A DNA stretch of 64,000 nucleotides from Nostoc edaphicum CCNP1411 (lineage in GTDB: Bacteria; Cyanobacteriota; Cyanobacteriia; Cyanobacteriales; Nostocaceae): NCBI RefSeq assembly GCF_014023275.1, contig NZ_CP054698.1:1364001-1428000 (forward strand). Direction: 5' to 3'. Shown here in pieces: positions 44,502 to 55,900 of this stretch (position 1 is its first letter; each line of letters opens with the position of its first letter). The notes below the pieces were generated by a model, which worked only from the letters and a program-made list of their open reading frames with translations, was not told the origin of the DNA and did no database searches. Both the position numbers and the translations under genes were made by a program.

Positions 44502-46538
44502 ATGAAATCAATAACTGATTCATTAGCTCAAAACAAAAATAAATTGCTGGCAACTGAGTGTCAACCCTTATTATCAGAAAATAATTTAGAACTAGATAAT
44601 TTTAAATTACCGATCTTGAAAGAATCCGAAAAATACCTACTGAACGAGTGGAATAATACTCAAACTAATTATCCTCAGCAAGGGTGTATTCATCAGCTAT
44701 TTGAAGCACAAGTAGAGAAAACACCTGATGCTGTAGCACTAATCTTTAATAATCAGCATCTCACCTATAGAGATTTGAATAGTCGTGCTAATCAACTAGC
44801 ACAACATCTGCAATCACTAGGGGTAGGAACAGAAATTCTTGTAGGAATCTGCATAGAGCGCTCCTTAGAAATGGTTATAGCACTTTTAGCTATCCTCAAA
44901 GCAGGTGGAGCGTATGTACCATTAGATCCAGGTTATCCACAAGAACGTTTAGCTTTCATGCTATCAGATACCCAGGTATCAATACTATTAACTCAAAAAG
45001 AACTAGTTGCAAAATTACCTACTCATACAGCATTTGTAATTTGTCTAGATACAGATTGGAATACAATCGCCCAAAATAAAAAAGAGAACCTAAGCACTAG
45101 TGTCACTGCTGATAACTTGGCTTATGTCATGTATACATCAGGTTCTACAGGTACACCCAAAGGTGTTAGCGTTATTCATCGTGGTGTAGTTAGATTAGTC
45201 AAAGAAACTAATTATGCTCACCTCACGGCTGAAGAAATCATTCTGCAACTTGCTCCTATTTCCTTCGATGCTTCAACTTTTGAAATTTGGGGTTGCTTAC
45301 TGAACGGTGGGCAACTAATAATCTATCCTCCTCATACACCATCTTTAGAAGAATTAGGACAGATTATTCAGCAATATCAAGTTACTACTCTTTGGCTGAC
45401 AGCCGGTTTATTCCACCTGATAGTGGATGAAAAAATAGATGCTTTGAAATCCTTGCGTCAACTTTTAGCGGGTGGTGATGTCTTATCTGTTCCACATGTG
45501 CAGAAGTTTCTGCAAACAGTGGACAACTGTCAGCTAATTAATGGTTATGGGCCAACGGAGAATACAACTTTTACCTGTTGCCATCCTATAACAGCGCCAT
45601 TGCAATCAGATGTTTCTATTCCTATTGGTCGCCCAATTGCTAATACCCAAGTTTATATATTAGATAAAAACCTCCAACCAGTATCAATAGGAGAAGCTGG
45701 GGAATTGTACATTGGTGGTGACGGATTAGCTAGAGGCTATTTAAACCGTCCCGATTTGACTGCCGAAAAATTTATTTTTCACTCATTTGATAGCAATTTA
45801 GAAACGCGCCTTTACAAGACTGGAGATTTAGCTCGTTATCTTCCAGATGGCAAAATCGAATTCTTAGGTCGGATTGACAATCAGGTAAAAATTCGCGGTT
45901 TCAGAATTGAACTAGGTGAAATTGAGCGAGAAATTGCACAACATCCTGACGTTAGGGAAATTGTAGTTTTAGCTCGTCAAGATGAAACAGGTGAAAAACA
46001 GTTGACGGCTTATATTGTTCCTCAATATAACAGTGGATATACGCACAATAAATTACGTGGTTTCTTGCAACAGAGATTACCTAATTACATGATGCCATCA
46101 GCGTTTGTGATGTTAGAATCACTCCCTTTGACTGCAAATGGCAAAGTAGATAGACATAAATTGCCAGCACCAAGTAGAGAACGTCCACAACTCGAACAAG
46201 CGTACATTGCTCCGCAAACAGACTTAGAACGTTTGCTTGCAGGTATTTTATCTGAACTGCTCAAAATTGATCGCGTTGGGATTGATGATAATTTCTTTGA
46301 TTTGGGAGCAACTTCAATCTCAATTCTACAAGTTGCTGCGCGAGTGCAACAGGAACTTGGTATTGATCTGTCTGCTGTGAAACTATTTCAGTATTCAACG
46401 ATTGGCTCTTTAGCAAACTATTTGCATTCCAACCAGAATAGCCAACCGTCTTCTGACAAACTGCAAAATCGCGCCCAACGCCAACAAGCAGCTCGGACTC
46501 GTCGTCGTAATCATCAACAAGGTGTTAAGCAATGGTAA
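44502..46538 (+). CDS. NRPS loading module (A-T)
   Basis: A 678-residue nonribosomal peptide synthetase with adenylation domain (about 45-570) and carrier domain (575-645). Motifs are intact: YTSGSTGTPKG near residue 208, FDAS near 254, NGYGPTE near 347, YKTGDLARYLPDG, and NGKVDR with the catalytic Lys. The carrier Ser is in LGATSISIL near 602. Aligning by eye to the GrsA Phe domain gives the specificity code D-A-F-W-L-G-G-T-F-K, close to the published valine code DAFWIGGTFK. There is no condensation domain, so it starts the chain. The C-terminal tail RQQAARTRRRN is basic and probably docks to the PKS. Its stop overlaps the PKS start by 7 bp. ATG 44502 is preferred to TTG 44487. Confidence 0.94.
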   Translation: MKSITDSLAQNKNKLLATECQPLLSENNLELDNFKLPILKESEKYLLNEWNNTQTNYPQQGCIHQLFEAQVEKTPDAVALIFNNQHLTYRDLNSRANQLAQHLQSLGVGTEILVGICIERSLEMVIALLAILKAGGAYVPLDPGYPQERLAFMLSDTQVSILLTQKELVAKLPTHTAFVICLDTDWNTIAQNKKENLSTSVTADNLAYVMYTSGSTGTPKGVSVIHRGVVRLVKETNYAHLTAEEIILQLAPISFDASTFEIWGCLLNGGQLIIYPPHTPSLEELGQIIQQYQVTTLWLTAGLFHLIVDEKIDALKSLRQLLAGGDVLSVPHVQKFLQTVDNCQLINGYGPTENTTFTCCHPITAPLQSDVSIPIGRPIANTQVYILDKNLQPVSIGEAGELYIGGDGLARGYLNRPDLTAEKFIFHSFDSNLETRLYKTGDLARYLPDGKIEFLGRIDNQVKIRGFRIELGEIEREIAQHPDVREIVVLARQDETGEKQLTAYIVPQYNSGYTHNKLRGFLQQRLPNYMMPSAFVMLESLPLTANGKVDRHKLPAPSRERPQLEQAYIAPQTDLERLLAGILSELLKIDRVGIDDNFFDLGATSISILQVAARVQQELGIDLSAVKLFQYSTIGSLANYLHSNQNSQPSSDKLQNRAQRQQAARTRRRNHQQGVKQW

Positions 46539-49500
46539 ATATGCAAGCATCCGATAACCAAGATCCTAGTGATGGTGTTGCCATTATTGGCATGGTAGGA
46601 AGATTTCCTGGCGCTGGAAATGTTGATGAGTTTTGGCGCAATCTATGTGAGGGATTAGAATCAACGACTTTTTTTCAAGATGAAGAACTAGACCCTAGTA
46701 TTGATCCGAACCTTTGTAAAGATCCTAGCTACGTAAAAGCTAGAGGAATTATTCCTGGGGGGGAAACCTTTGATGCTGCCTTCTTTGGCATTAATCCTCT
46801 AGAAGCTGTGGTTATGGACCCACAAGCTAGAGTTTTCCTAGAGTTGGTTTATGAAGCCCTAGAAAATGCTGGTTATGAATCAGAGTCTTTTGAGGGTTTG
46901 ATTGGTTTATATGCTGGTTGTGGTCAAAATACTTATTTTGCTAACCACATTTCTGGACGCATGGAAATTGTCGATCGCATCGGCGAGTTCCAGACGATGC
47001 TAGCAAATGAAAAAGACTTTTTAACAACCCGCGCTGCTTACAAACTCAACCTCAAAGGCCCAGCCGTCAGCGTCAATACAGCCTGTTCCACTTCTTTGGT
47101 AGCAGTCATTCAAGCTTGTCAAGCCTTAACCAGCTATCAGTGCGATTTGGCTTTGTCTGGTGGTGTATCTATGACTACACCTCAAAACAGCGGTTATATG
47201 GCTCAAGAAGGCAGTATGCTCTCTGGAGATGGGCATTGTCGTCCATTTGATGCCAGCGCTCAGGGCACAATGTTCAATAGTGGTGCAGGAGTAGTTGTCC
47301 TCAAGCGTTTAGAAGATGCACTCAATGATGGCGATCGCATCTATGCCGTAATTCGTGGTTCAGGTATTAATAATGACGGCGCTGATAAAGTAAGCTTTAC
47401 GGCTCCTAGCGTAGACGGACAAGCAGAAGCCGTTGCAATGGCTCAAGCTTATGCCAACTTCCATCCAGAAACCATCTCTTATATTGAAGCTCACGGTACA
47501 GCTACACCTTTAGGCGACCCGATTGAAATTGAAGCGCTGACGCAAGCATTTCGTGTGCATACAGATGCTAAACAATTTTGTGCGATCGGCTCTCTGAAAA
47601 GCAATGTCGGACATTTAGTTGCGGCGGCTGGGGTAGCAGGGTTAATTAAAACTGCTCTTGCTCTGCATTATAAAAAGATTCCACCTAGCTTAAATTTTGA
47701 GGCTCCCAACCCTAAGATTGACTTTGCCAATAGCCCCTTCTATGTAAATACCAAACTAGCTGAATGGCCAGAAGGTGAAACTCCGCGACGAGCCGGTGTA
47801 AGTTCTTTTGGTGTCGGCGGGACTAATGCTCATATTGTGCTGGAAGAAGCGCCACAAATTCAAAATTCTGGATCTTCTCGTCCACAGCAGCTATTGTTGC
47901 TCTCGGCAAAAACTAGTACAGCCTTAGAAGCTGCAACAGCAAATTTGCAGCAACATCTCCAGTACAATGCTGAAATTAACTTAGCCGATGTAGCTTATAC
48001 CCTACAGCGAGGGCGCAAAGCCTTAAATTATCGACGTAGTATAGTTTGTCACGACATCACAGATGCGATCGCAGCGTTACAATCTTTAGATCCCAATCAA
48101 GTAAATACCCGCCATACAGAAATCCGTAATCCAGCCGTTGCCTTCATGTTTCCCGGACAAGGGTCGCAATATGTGGATATGGGACTGAATCTCTACAACC
48201 GTGAACCTGTGTTTCAGGAGGTAGTAGATGAATGTGCAGAAATCCTTAAACCATTACTGGGCGGGGATTTACGAAAAATTATATATCCCGCGCCAAGCGA
48301 TCGCGAAACTGCGGCTATCGCCCTAAAGCAAACCTGCTTTACTCAACCAGCATTATTCGTCATTGAATACGCTTTAGCACAACTGTGGCAAAGTTGGGGA
48401 GTCAAGCCCCAAGCGATGATTGGTCACAGCATTGGCGAATTTGTCGCCGCCTGTATTGCGGGTGTATTCACTTTAGAAGATGCACTGATGTTGGTTGCAA
48501 ATCGCGGTCGCTTCATGTGGGACTTACCACAAGGGGCCATGCTCTCAGTACGCTTACCAGCTAAAGAGGTAGAGCCGCGATTGAGTCCAGAATTAGCGAT
48601 CGCCGCAATTAACGGCCCTTCCCTGTGTGTAGTTTCTGGGCCAACAGAAGCGATCGCGACTCTGCAAAAACAACTAGAAAGCCAAGAAGTTGTCTGTCGC
48701 CCTTTACACACTTCCCACGCTTTCCATTCCCCAATGATGGATGACATCATAGCCCCCTTTGCTGAGGTAGTTAGGAAAGTTAAATTATCACCTCCTCAAG
48801 TTCCCTTTGTTTCCACAGTTACCGGCGACTGGATTACAGCCCAGCAAGCAACTGATCCGATGTATTGGGCTACACATCTACGTCAGACTGTGCGATTTGC
48901 AGAGGGCATACAAACCTTATGGCAGCAACCAGAACGCGTACTGTTAGAAGTTGGGCCGCGAATTACAACTACGACCTTAGCCCGCCAACAAGCAAAAGAT
49001 ATTAAACAACAGATAGCCATTCCTTCTCTGGGTGATAACGCCGAGAACGAAGCCGAATGGACGGCATTACTCAAGGCAGTAGGACAACTGTGGTTAGCAG
49101 GGGTATCTATTGACTGGAGCAACTTCTATCAAAGGGAAACGCGACAACGAATTCCTCTGCCTACCTATCCCTTTGAGCGCCAACGCTTCTGGATTGATCC
49201 TCCACCTCACCCCAATCGTGCAGCAACTCCCAAACTTCCAAATCCCCAGTTATTAGAAAATACCCAAACTATGACAAAATCTCCTCAGCAAAAGCTTATT
49301 CCTCTACTCAAAGAAATTATTGAAGAAACTTCAGGATTGGAAATCGCTAGTGTTGACGACTCGACAACGTTTTTAGAAATGGGATTAGATTCTTTATCTC
49401 TGACCCAAGTCGGACTAGCGTTAAAGAAAAAATTTAAAGTCAAAGTCACACTTAGGCAGTTACTAGAAATTTACCCCAATTTAGGAACACTGGCAGACTT

Positions 49501-51463
49501 TATCAATTCAGCTTTGTCTCCCGAAACTCTCTCTGCATTAGGATTAACAGAAACCGTTGCAGAACCGATTCCAGAAATACCATTACCAGCACCCATAACC
49601 ACATCACCCACATCGGTAGTGCATGAAGTTCATACAAATGGATCTGCACCTCAGATTTCCCCCCAACCTGCTGCATCCAGTTTCCTGGAAAATGTGATTA
49701 ATCAGCAGTTACAAATTATGACTCAGCAATTGGCACTATTGGGTAACAACAGTCAATCTGTAACAATCCCAGTTGTACCTGCGGCGACATCTCAAAATAA
49801 TGGTGTCAAGCCACAAAATGCTGTATCTATCCCCCCAACCCAAACCAGCAAAGAATCAGCATCGGTAGACACAGAGTCAAATGGTGCTAAAAAGGCATTT
49901 GGTGCGGCGGCTCGAATTGAAAAGACCCAAACTAAAAGTCTAACAGCGCAACAACGCACTCATTTAGACAAAATTATCCAAAGATATACACAACGAACTC
50001 AAAAATCGAAAGAATATACTCAAACTCATCGCCCTTATTTGGCAGACCCAAGAACTGTTTCTGGGTTTAACCCGACGATGAAAGAGATGGTTTACCCCAT
50101 CGTGGTGTCTCGTTCATCTGGTTCTAAACTTTGGGATGTTGATGGTAATGAATATGTCGATTTAAGCAATGGTTTTGGCTTGAATTTGTTTGGTTGGTCG
50201 CCACCTTTTATTACCGAAGCAATTGAAGCACAACTCAAACTCGGTATGGAAATTGGGCCGCAAACTCCCTTAGTTGGAGAAGTGGCCAAGTTAATGTGTG
50301 AGTTGACCAACTTTGACCGAGCAGCCTTTTGCAACACAGGTTCGGAAGCGGTTCTGGGAGCGATGCGGATGGCACGCACCATTACAGGGCGTAACTTAAT
50401 CGCTATCTTTTCTGGAGCTTATCACGGTATTTTGGATGAAGTAATTGTTCGGGGTACAAAGAAACTCCGGTCAATTCCTGCTGCTCCTGGTATCCCACCC
50501 GAAATGGTAGAGAATATTTTGGTGGTGGACTATGATTCGCCTGAGTCTCTAGAAATTCTCAGAAGTCGGGCTGATGAGTTAGCAGCAGTGATGGTGGAAT
50601 CTGTGCAAAGCCGTCGCCCTGAATACCAGCCCAAAGAATTCCTCCAGCAATTGCGTGATTTCACGGAAGAAGCTGGTATTGCTCTAATTTTTGATGAAAT
50701 CGTTACCGGATTCAGAATTCATCCTGGTGGCGCTCAAGCACATTTCGGTATCAAAGCTGATATAGCAACCTACGGCAAGATTGTGGGCGGTGGGCTACCA
50801 ATTGGAGTCATTGCTGGCAAATCACAATATATGGACGCTTTGGATGGCGGGTTTTGGCAGTTTGGCGATGACTCCGTTCCAGAGGTAGGCGTGACTTACT
50901 TTGCCGGCACTTTCGTCCGCCATCCTTTAGCATTAGCAGCCGCGAAAGCAGTACTTCAGCATTTAAAAGAGAGTGGCCCCAGCTTGCAGCAAAATCTTAA
51001 CGCAAGAACCGATAAGTTTGTAGCGGAACTCATGGGTTATTTCCAGCAAGTTCAGGCTCCGTTTACAGCTTATAATTTTGGCTCCCTGTTCATGGTGAAA
51101 TCTGCACCAGAATTTGTCTACGGTGATTTACTGTTTTACTTGCTGCGGAATAAAGGAGTGCATACTTGGGATCACCGTCCTTGCTTCTTGACGACAGCCC
51201 ATTCCGAAGCTGATCTGGCTTTTGTAATGGCAGCCTTTAAAGAAAGTATTGCCGAAATGCAGTCTGCTGACTTCTTGTCTGCACCGCCTATAGAAGTAAC
51301 GAACTGCGATCGCAATGGAGCAGAAATTACCAATAACAGCCTACGCAATCGTCCTCCGCAACCTAATGCCAAATTAGGACGAGATCCCCAAGGCAACCCC
51401 GCCTGGTATATCCCCGATACCGAGCGTCCTGGGAAATATCTACAAGTTGCAAGTGTTTCCTGA
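46532..51463 (+). CDS. PKS with built-in aminotransferase (KS-AT-ACP-AMT)
   Basis: A 1643-residue type I polyketide synthase. The ketosynthase (about 12-437) has active Cys in NTACSTS near 182 and both His (EAHGTATPLGDP, SNVGHLVAAAG). The acyltransferase (about 537-840) has GHSIGEF near 630 and HAFHS near 729, which predicts malonyl-CoA. The ACP Ser is in GLDSLSLTQ near 951. A GSA-type PLP aminotransferase (about 1165-1590) keeps Lys in YGKIVGGGLP near 1414. No ketoreductase, dehydratase or methyltransferase is present, so the beta-keto group is the expected substrate for amination, as in McyE-type synthases. ATG 46532 overlaps the NRPS stop; ATG 46541 is possible. Confidence 0.95.
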   Translation: MVNMQASDNQDPSDGVAIIGMVGRFPGAGNVDEFWRNLCEGLESTTFFQDEELDPSIDPNLCKDPSYVKARGIIPGGETFDAAFFGINPLEAVVMDPQARVFLELVYEALENAGYESESFEGLIGLYAGCGQNTYFANHISGRMEIVDRIGEFQTMLANEKDFLTTRAAYKLNLKGPAVSVNTACSTSLVAVIQACQALTSYQCDLALSGGVSMTTPQNSGYMAQEGSMLSGDGHCRPFDASAQGTMFNSGAGVVVLKRLEDALNDGDRIYAVIRGSGINNDGADKVSFTAPSVDGQAEAVAMAQAYANFHPETISYIEAHGTATPLGDPIEIEALTQAFRVHTDAKQFCAIGSLKSNVGHLVAAAGVAGLIKTALALHYKKIPPSLNFEAPNPKIDFANSPFYVNTKLAEWPEGETPRRAGVSSFGVGGTNAHIVLEEAPQIQNSGSSRPQQLLLLSAKTSTALEAATANLQQHLQYNAEINLADVAYTLQRGRKALNYRRSIVCHDITDAIAALQSLDPNQVNTRHTEIRNPAVAFMFPGQGSQYVDMGLNLYNREPVFQEVVDECAEILKPLLGGDLRKIIYPAPSDRETAAIALKQTCFTQPALFVIEYALAQLWQSWGVKPQAMIGHSIGEFVAACIAGVFTLEDALMLVANRGRFMWDLPQGAMLSVRLPAKEVEPRLSPELAIAAINGPSLCVVSGPTEAIATLQKQLESQEVVCRPLHTSHAFHSPMMDDIIAPFAEVVRKVKLSPPQVPFVSTVTGDWITAQQATDPMYWATHLRQTVRFAEGIQTLWQQPERVLLEVGPRITTTTLARQQAKDIKQQIAIPSLGDNAENEAEWTALLKAVGQLWLAGVSIDWSNFYQRETRQRIPLPTYPFERQRFWIDPPPHPNRAATPKLPNPQLLENTQTMTKSPQQKLIPLLKEIIEETSGLEIASVDDSTTFLEMGLDSLSLTQVGLALKKKFKVKVTLRQLLEIYPNLGTLADFINSALSPETLSALGLTETVAEPIPEIPLPAPITTSPTSVVHEVHTNGSAPQISPQPAASSFLENVINQQLQIMTQQLALLGNNSQSVTIPVVPAATSQNNGVKPQNAVSIPPTQTSKESASVDTESNGAKKAFGAAARIEKTQTKSLTAQQRTHLDKIIQRYTQRTQKSKEYTQTHRPYLADPRTVSGFNPTMKEMVYPIVVSRSSGSKLWDVDGNEYVDLSNGFGLNLFGWSPPFITEAIEAQLKLGMEIGPQTPLVGEVAKLMCELTNFDRAAFCNTGSEAVLGAMRMARTITGRNLIAIFSGAYHGILDEVIVRGTKKLRSIPAAPGIPPEMVENILVVDYDSPESLEILRSRADELAAVMVESVQSRRPEYQPKEFLQQLRDFTEEAGIALIFDEIVTGFRIHPGGAQAHFGIKADIATYGKIVGGGLPIGVIAGKSQYMDALDGGFWQFGDDSVPEVGVTYFAGTFVRHPLALAAAKAVLQHLKESGPSLQQNLNARTDKFVAELMGYFQQVQAPFTAYNFGSLFMVKSAPEFVYGDLLFYLLRNKGVHTWDHRPCFLTTAHSEADLAFVMAAFKESIAEMQSADFLSAPPIEVTNCDRNGAEITNNSLRNRPPQPNAKLGRDPQGNPAWYIPDTERPGKYLQVASVS

Positions 51464-51741
51464 AGTGTTTTGAAACAGCAATTTTCTTCAAGAAAGGAGC
51501 CAAAAATCTTCAGACACTAAGCTTTTGATATGAATTTGAGAGCTTCCTTTGATAAAAATCTACCTCACTTGGCTATGAATTAATTGATAGTTGGACATGA
51601 GGTCGTACCTGTTACATTCCTTTGTTTTGGTCAGCTTGCCCTGACCAAAACATAAGTAACTGGTGAGAAGTATATTCAGGAAACAAGTAAATAATAGCCA
51701 AATACTTACATTTCACTCATGATTAAACTTAAAAATAATCA
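51464..51741. other. Intergenic space inside the cluster
   Basis: A 278-bp gap between the PKS and acyltransferase genes. A hairpin-forming stretch (TTTTGGTCAGCTTGCCCTGACCAAAA, arms 51624-51634 and 51639-51649) could be an attenuator or terminator; no T-run follows it. The acyltransferase may have its own promoter. Confidence 0.5.
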
Positions 51742-52878
51742 ATGTATAAACACATTAAGCCTCTTACTTCTCTGCGCGGTATAGCAGCTTTATTTGTTGT
51801 TATACACCATTTCTCTTATTACACTTTACCTAAAACTGGTTCAACTTTATTAGCCTATAGCGATTTTTTTAGAAATGGATATCTGTGGGTTGATTTTTTC
51901 TTTATTTTGAGTGGTTTTATCATGACCCATGTTTATGTTGGGGACTTTTCATTAAAGGTTAATTCGTCTAACTATCGTTCATACTTATTATCACGTTTTG
52001 CTAGAATTTATCCTCTACATATATTTATTTTGTCTCTGTTTGTTGGATTAGAAATCATAAAAATATTTTTACTACCTACTTCTGCCTTCACGGGTAAATT
52101 TAACTTAACTGCCCTTTTTGCTAACGTTTTTCTTCTACAAGCCTTCGACTTAAATTGCCCACCTTTATTTTGGTGTGATACTTACTGGAATGAACCTGCT
52201 TGGTCAATTAGCGTAGAGTTTGTTATTTACTGTATATTTCCATTTTTATTATTCTTCTTATTAAGAAATAGTCCCAAAAAAGATTTAATAATTTATAGTT
52301 TTACTCTCTTCAGTATATTACTACTAATTGCCTTTTCCCGTGGTAATTTAGATAGTATTATTGGCATACCTTCGATAGCTAGATGTGGGCTAGAGTGTGT
52401 ACTCGGTATTATAACTTACAAAGTATATCATAGAGGTAATTATAAAAAGTATTTCAATCTTAATCTACTGGCAATTATAGCTATAACTTGGATAATTCTG
52501 ATTATGAATTACTACTGGTCTTATTGGCGTAGCCTTCACGACTGGCTAGTTTTGCCAGCTTTTTGTCTACTGATTTTAGCTTTGTCTGTCAACAATAATG
52601 GTGTGATATCAAAGTTTTTAAGTTCACGGTTAATGCTATATCTCGGCACTATATCTTACTCAATTTATATGATTCATTGGTTTCTTCAAGAATTGTTAAA
52701 AATATTTTGGTTTTATGAATTCCACAAGGCTTTTGGCAAAGGGTTCACAGAATATGAAATATTGACATCTTTAGGAGCATTTCTTATGATTGTATTATTG
52801 ACTGCATCATTGACATATAGATTTGTAGAAGTTCCTGCCCGTAATTATTTAAAATCTACAATCTTTGCTAAACAATGA
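51742..52878 (+). CDS. Acyltransferase 3 family membrane enzyme (OafA/YrhL-like)
   Basis: A 378-residue membrane O- or N-acyltransferase with about ten hydrophobic helices. The family signature is at the start: LTSLRGIAALFVVIHHFSYY with the catalytic His, then FFILSGFIMTHVY. Such enzymes move acyl groups (often acetyl) from a cytoplasmic donor onto sugars, peptides or antibiotics. It lies between the PKS-aminotransferase and C-A-T genes on the same strand, so it probably acylates the cluster's product. It is richer in A and T than its neighbours, which suggests later insertion into the cluster. Confidence 0.9.
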   Translation: MYKHIKPLTSLRGIAALFVVIHHFSYYTLPKTGSTLLAYSDFFRNGYLWVDFFFILSGFIMTHVYVGDFSLKVNSSNYRSYLLSRFARIYPLHIFILSLFVGLEIIKIFLLPTSAFTGKFNLTALFANVFLLQAFDLNCPPLFWCDTYWNEPAWSISVEFVIYCIFPFLLFFLLRNSPKKDLIIYSFTLFSILLLIAFSRGNLDSIIGIPSIARCGLECVLGIITYKVYHRGNYKKYFNLNLLAIIAITWIILIMNYYWSYWRSLHDWLVLPAFCLLILALSVNNNGVISKFLSSRLMLYLGTISYSIYMIHWFLQELLKIFWFYEFHKAFGKGFTEYEILTSLGAFLMIVLLTASLTYRFVEVPARNYLKSTIFAKQ

Positions 52879-52953
52879 ATTGAACGTTAGTAGTTTATCA
52901 AGACTGATTTAAATTTAACCACATTCAACAAACTGAGAAAATAATAGAGTTTT

Positions 52954-55900
52954 ATGAGTTTATCACCTGTAGATTACCAATCCAGATTAACTGCGGTTGA
53001 TTTTGATCCTTTTGCAAATGGAGAATTACTTCTAACCGCCCCTGCCACAGAATCACAAAAAGAAATTTGGGCTTCTGTGCAAATGGGGGATGCTGCCAAT
53101 TGTGCTTATAACGAATCCCAATCTCTAAGACTCAAAGGCGAACTTGATGTCAAAGTTCTCCAGTCTGCGATTGAAGAGTTAGTACAACGTCATGAAGCAT
53201 TACGAACAACTTTTAGCACCGATGGCAATACACTCTGCATTGTTGCTTCTCGGCAAATTGAAATCCCTATTATTAATCTTTCTAACCTGGAACCAGAGGA
53301 AAAACAGGACAAATTAGCTAGTATCTTGCGACAAGAGGTAGAGCAACCTTTTGATTTGGAACATGGCCCCCTATTTCGGGCAAAAATTGTCAAATTGCAG
53401 CCGCAGGAGCATCTAGCTATTTTGACAGCCCATCATATTATTTGTGATGGTTGGTCTTGGGCAGTGCTGATGCCAGATTTGGGTAAACTTTATTCTGGCT
53501 TGCAACAGGGTATTGTTCCTGAATTAGAAGAACCAGACAATTTAAGTGAATATGCGACTTTGCAGGAAGAAGAGGCGGATAGTCCAGAAGCGATCGCCAC
53601 AGAACAATATTGGTTACAACAATTTGCTGATTCTGTACCTGTAGTAGATTTCCCCAGCGATCGCCCCCGTCCACCACTTAGAACCTTTAATGCTGCCCGC
53701 GAAGATTGGCATTTAAGTCCCGAACTAGTTGCCAACCTCAAACAACTAGGGACAAAACTCGGTTGTAGCTTTATGACTACTATCCTGGGAGGATTTGAGG
53801 TTTGGTTGCACCGTCTGACGGGACAAAACGACTTGGTTGTTGGTATTCCAGCCGCCGGACAAGCCGCTTTGGGGCAATACAATCTCGTAGGGCACTGTGT
53901 AAACTTATTACCATTGCGTAGCCAGATTGATGGTGAAAAATCTTTCAGCGACTATTTGCGATCGCGGCGATCGGTTGTCTTAGATGCTTACGATCATCAA
54001 CAATTTACCTTTGGCAGTCTGGTCAAAAAATTAGTTTTGGCGCGGGATTCTAGCCGTATTCCCTTAGTTCCCATTACATTTAATATCGATCAGGGTTTAG
54101 ACAGTGATAAACTCCCCTTCACTGGGTTAGAAGTAGAATTTTTCTCTAACCCCCGTTCCTTCGAGAATTTTGAACTGTTCATCAACGCTACAGAATTACA
54201 TGGTCAAATGACCCTGGAATGTCAGTACAACACTAATTTATTTGACGCTGACACTATTCGCCACCGCATGGCAGAGTTTGAAACTTTGTTATTGGGTATA
54301 GTTGCTAACCCTAATCAAAGTATTGCTAAATTACCAATTTTACCAGCAGTAGAGCAACAGTTATTAGCAACATGGAACCAGACAAAAACAGACTATCCCC
54401 AAGATAAATCTATTCATCAGTTATTTGAGGAGCAAGTAGAACGCACCCCTGATGCTGTGGCGTTGGTATTTCAAGAACAACAACTTACTTATCGAGAGTT
54501 AGATATTCGCGCCAACCAATTAGCGCAATACCTGCAAACATTAGGAGTGGGTGCAGATGTGCTTGTGGGAATCTGCGTTGATCGCTCCTTAGAAATGGTA
54601 GTAGGTCTTTTAGGGATTCTGAAAGCAGGTGGAGCTTACATCCCCCTAGATCCGGGGTATCCGCAAGAACGTTTAGCTTTCATGCTTTCAGACACCCAGA
54701 TCAAATTACTCTTGACTCAAAAACAGCTAATTGACAAACTACCTGCTCACGCAGCAAGTGTAATTTGTCTAGATACTGACTGGGATACTATCAACCAAGC
54801 AACGCCAGAGAATTTAATTAGTAATGTTAAGGCTGACAACTTAGCTTATGTAATGTACACATCTGGTTCTACAGGTCAGCCCAAAGGTGTTAGTGTTATC
54901 CATCAAGGTGTAGTTAGATTAGTCAAAGAAACTAACTATGTAAACCTTACTGCCGAAGAAGTATTTCTGCAAATTAGTCCGATCTCCTTTGACGCTTCAA
55001 CTTTTGAAATTTGGGGTTGTTTGCTTAACGGTGGAAAACTAATAATATTCCCTCCTCATACGCCATCTTTAGACGAATTAGGGCAATTTATTCAGCAATA
55101 TCAGGTGACAACATTATGGCTAACGGCGGGTTTATTCCATCTCATAGTCGATGAAAAAATTGATGCTTTAAAACCCTTGCGTCAACTGTTAGCAGGTGGT
55201 GATGTTTTATCCGTTACCCATGTCCAGAAATTTATCAACACAGTAGAAAACTGTAAACTAATTAATGGTTACGGGCCAACAGAAAGTACAACTTTTACCT
55301 GCTGTTATGAGATTACAGCACCACTAAAGCCAGGGGCTTCTATTCCTATTGGTCGCCCCATTGCTAATACCCAAGTTTATATTTTAGACTCCCATTTACA
55401 ACCCGTCCCAATTGGCATCACAGGTGAGTTGTATATTGGTGGCGATGGTTTAGCACGAGAATATTTCAATCGCCCGGATCTGACGGCTGAAAGATTTATT
55501 GCCAATCCCTTTAGCTCAGATACTCAATCACGCTTATATAAAAGTGGAGACTTAGCTCGCTATTTGCCAGATGGAAAGATTGAATACCTGGGTCGGATTG
55601 ACAATCAGGTAAAAGTAAGCGGTTTCCGCATAGAGTTGGGTGAAATTGAAATTGCACTTTTGCAATATCCGGCAGTAAAAGAAGCGGTAGTAATTGTTCG
55701 AGAAGATGCTCCTGGTGAGAAAGTGCTGGTTGGTTATTTTGTCGCAGAAATTAGCCAAGATAGCTCACAAATAATCTCCGAGTTACGTCGATTCTTAAAA
55801 CAGCAGCTTCCTGAGTATATGGTGCCTAAGATTTTTATGGCACTGGAAGCCTTGCCGCTAAATGCTAACGGCAAAGTTGATCGTCGGGCACTACCAAAGC

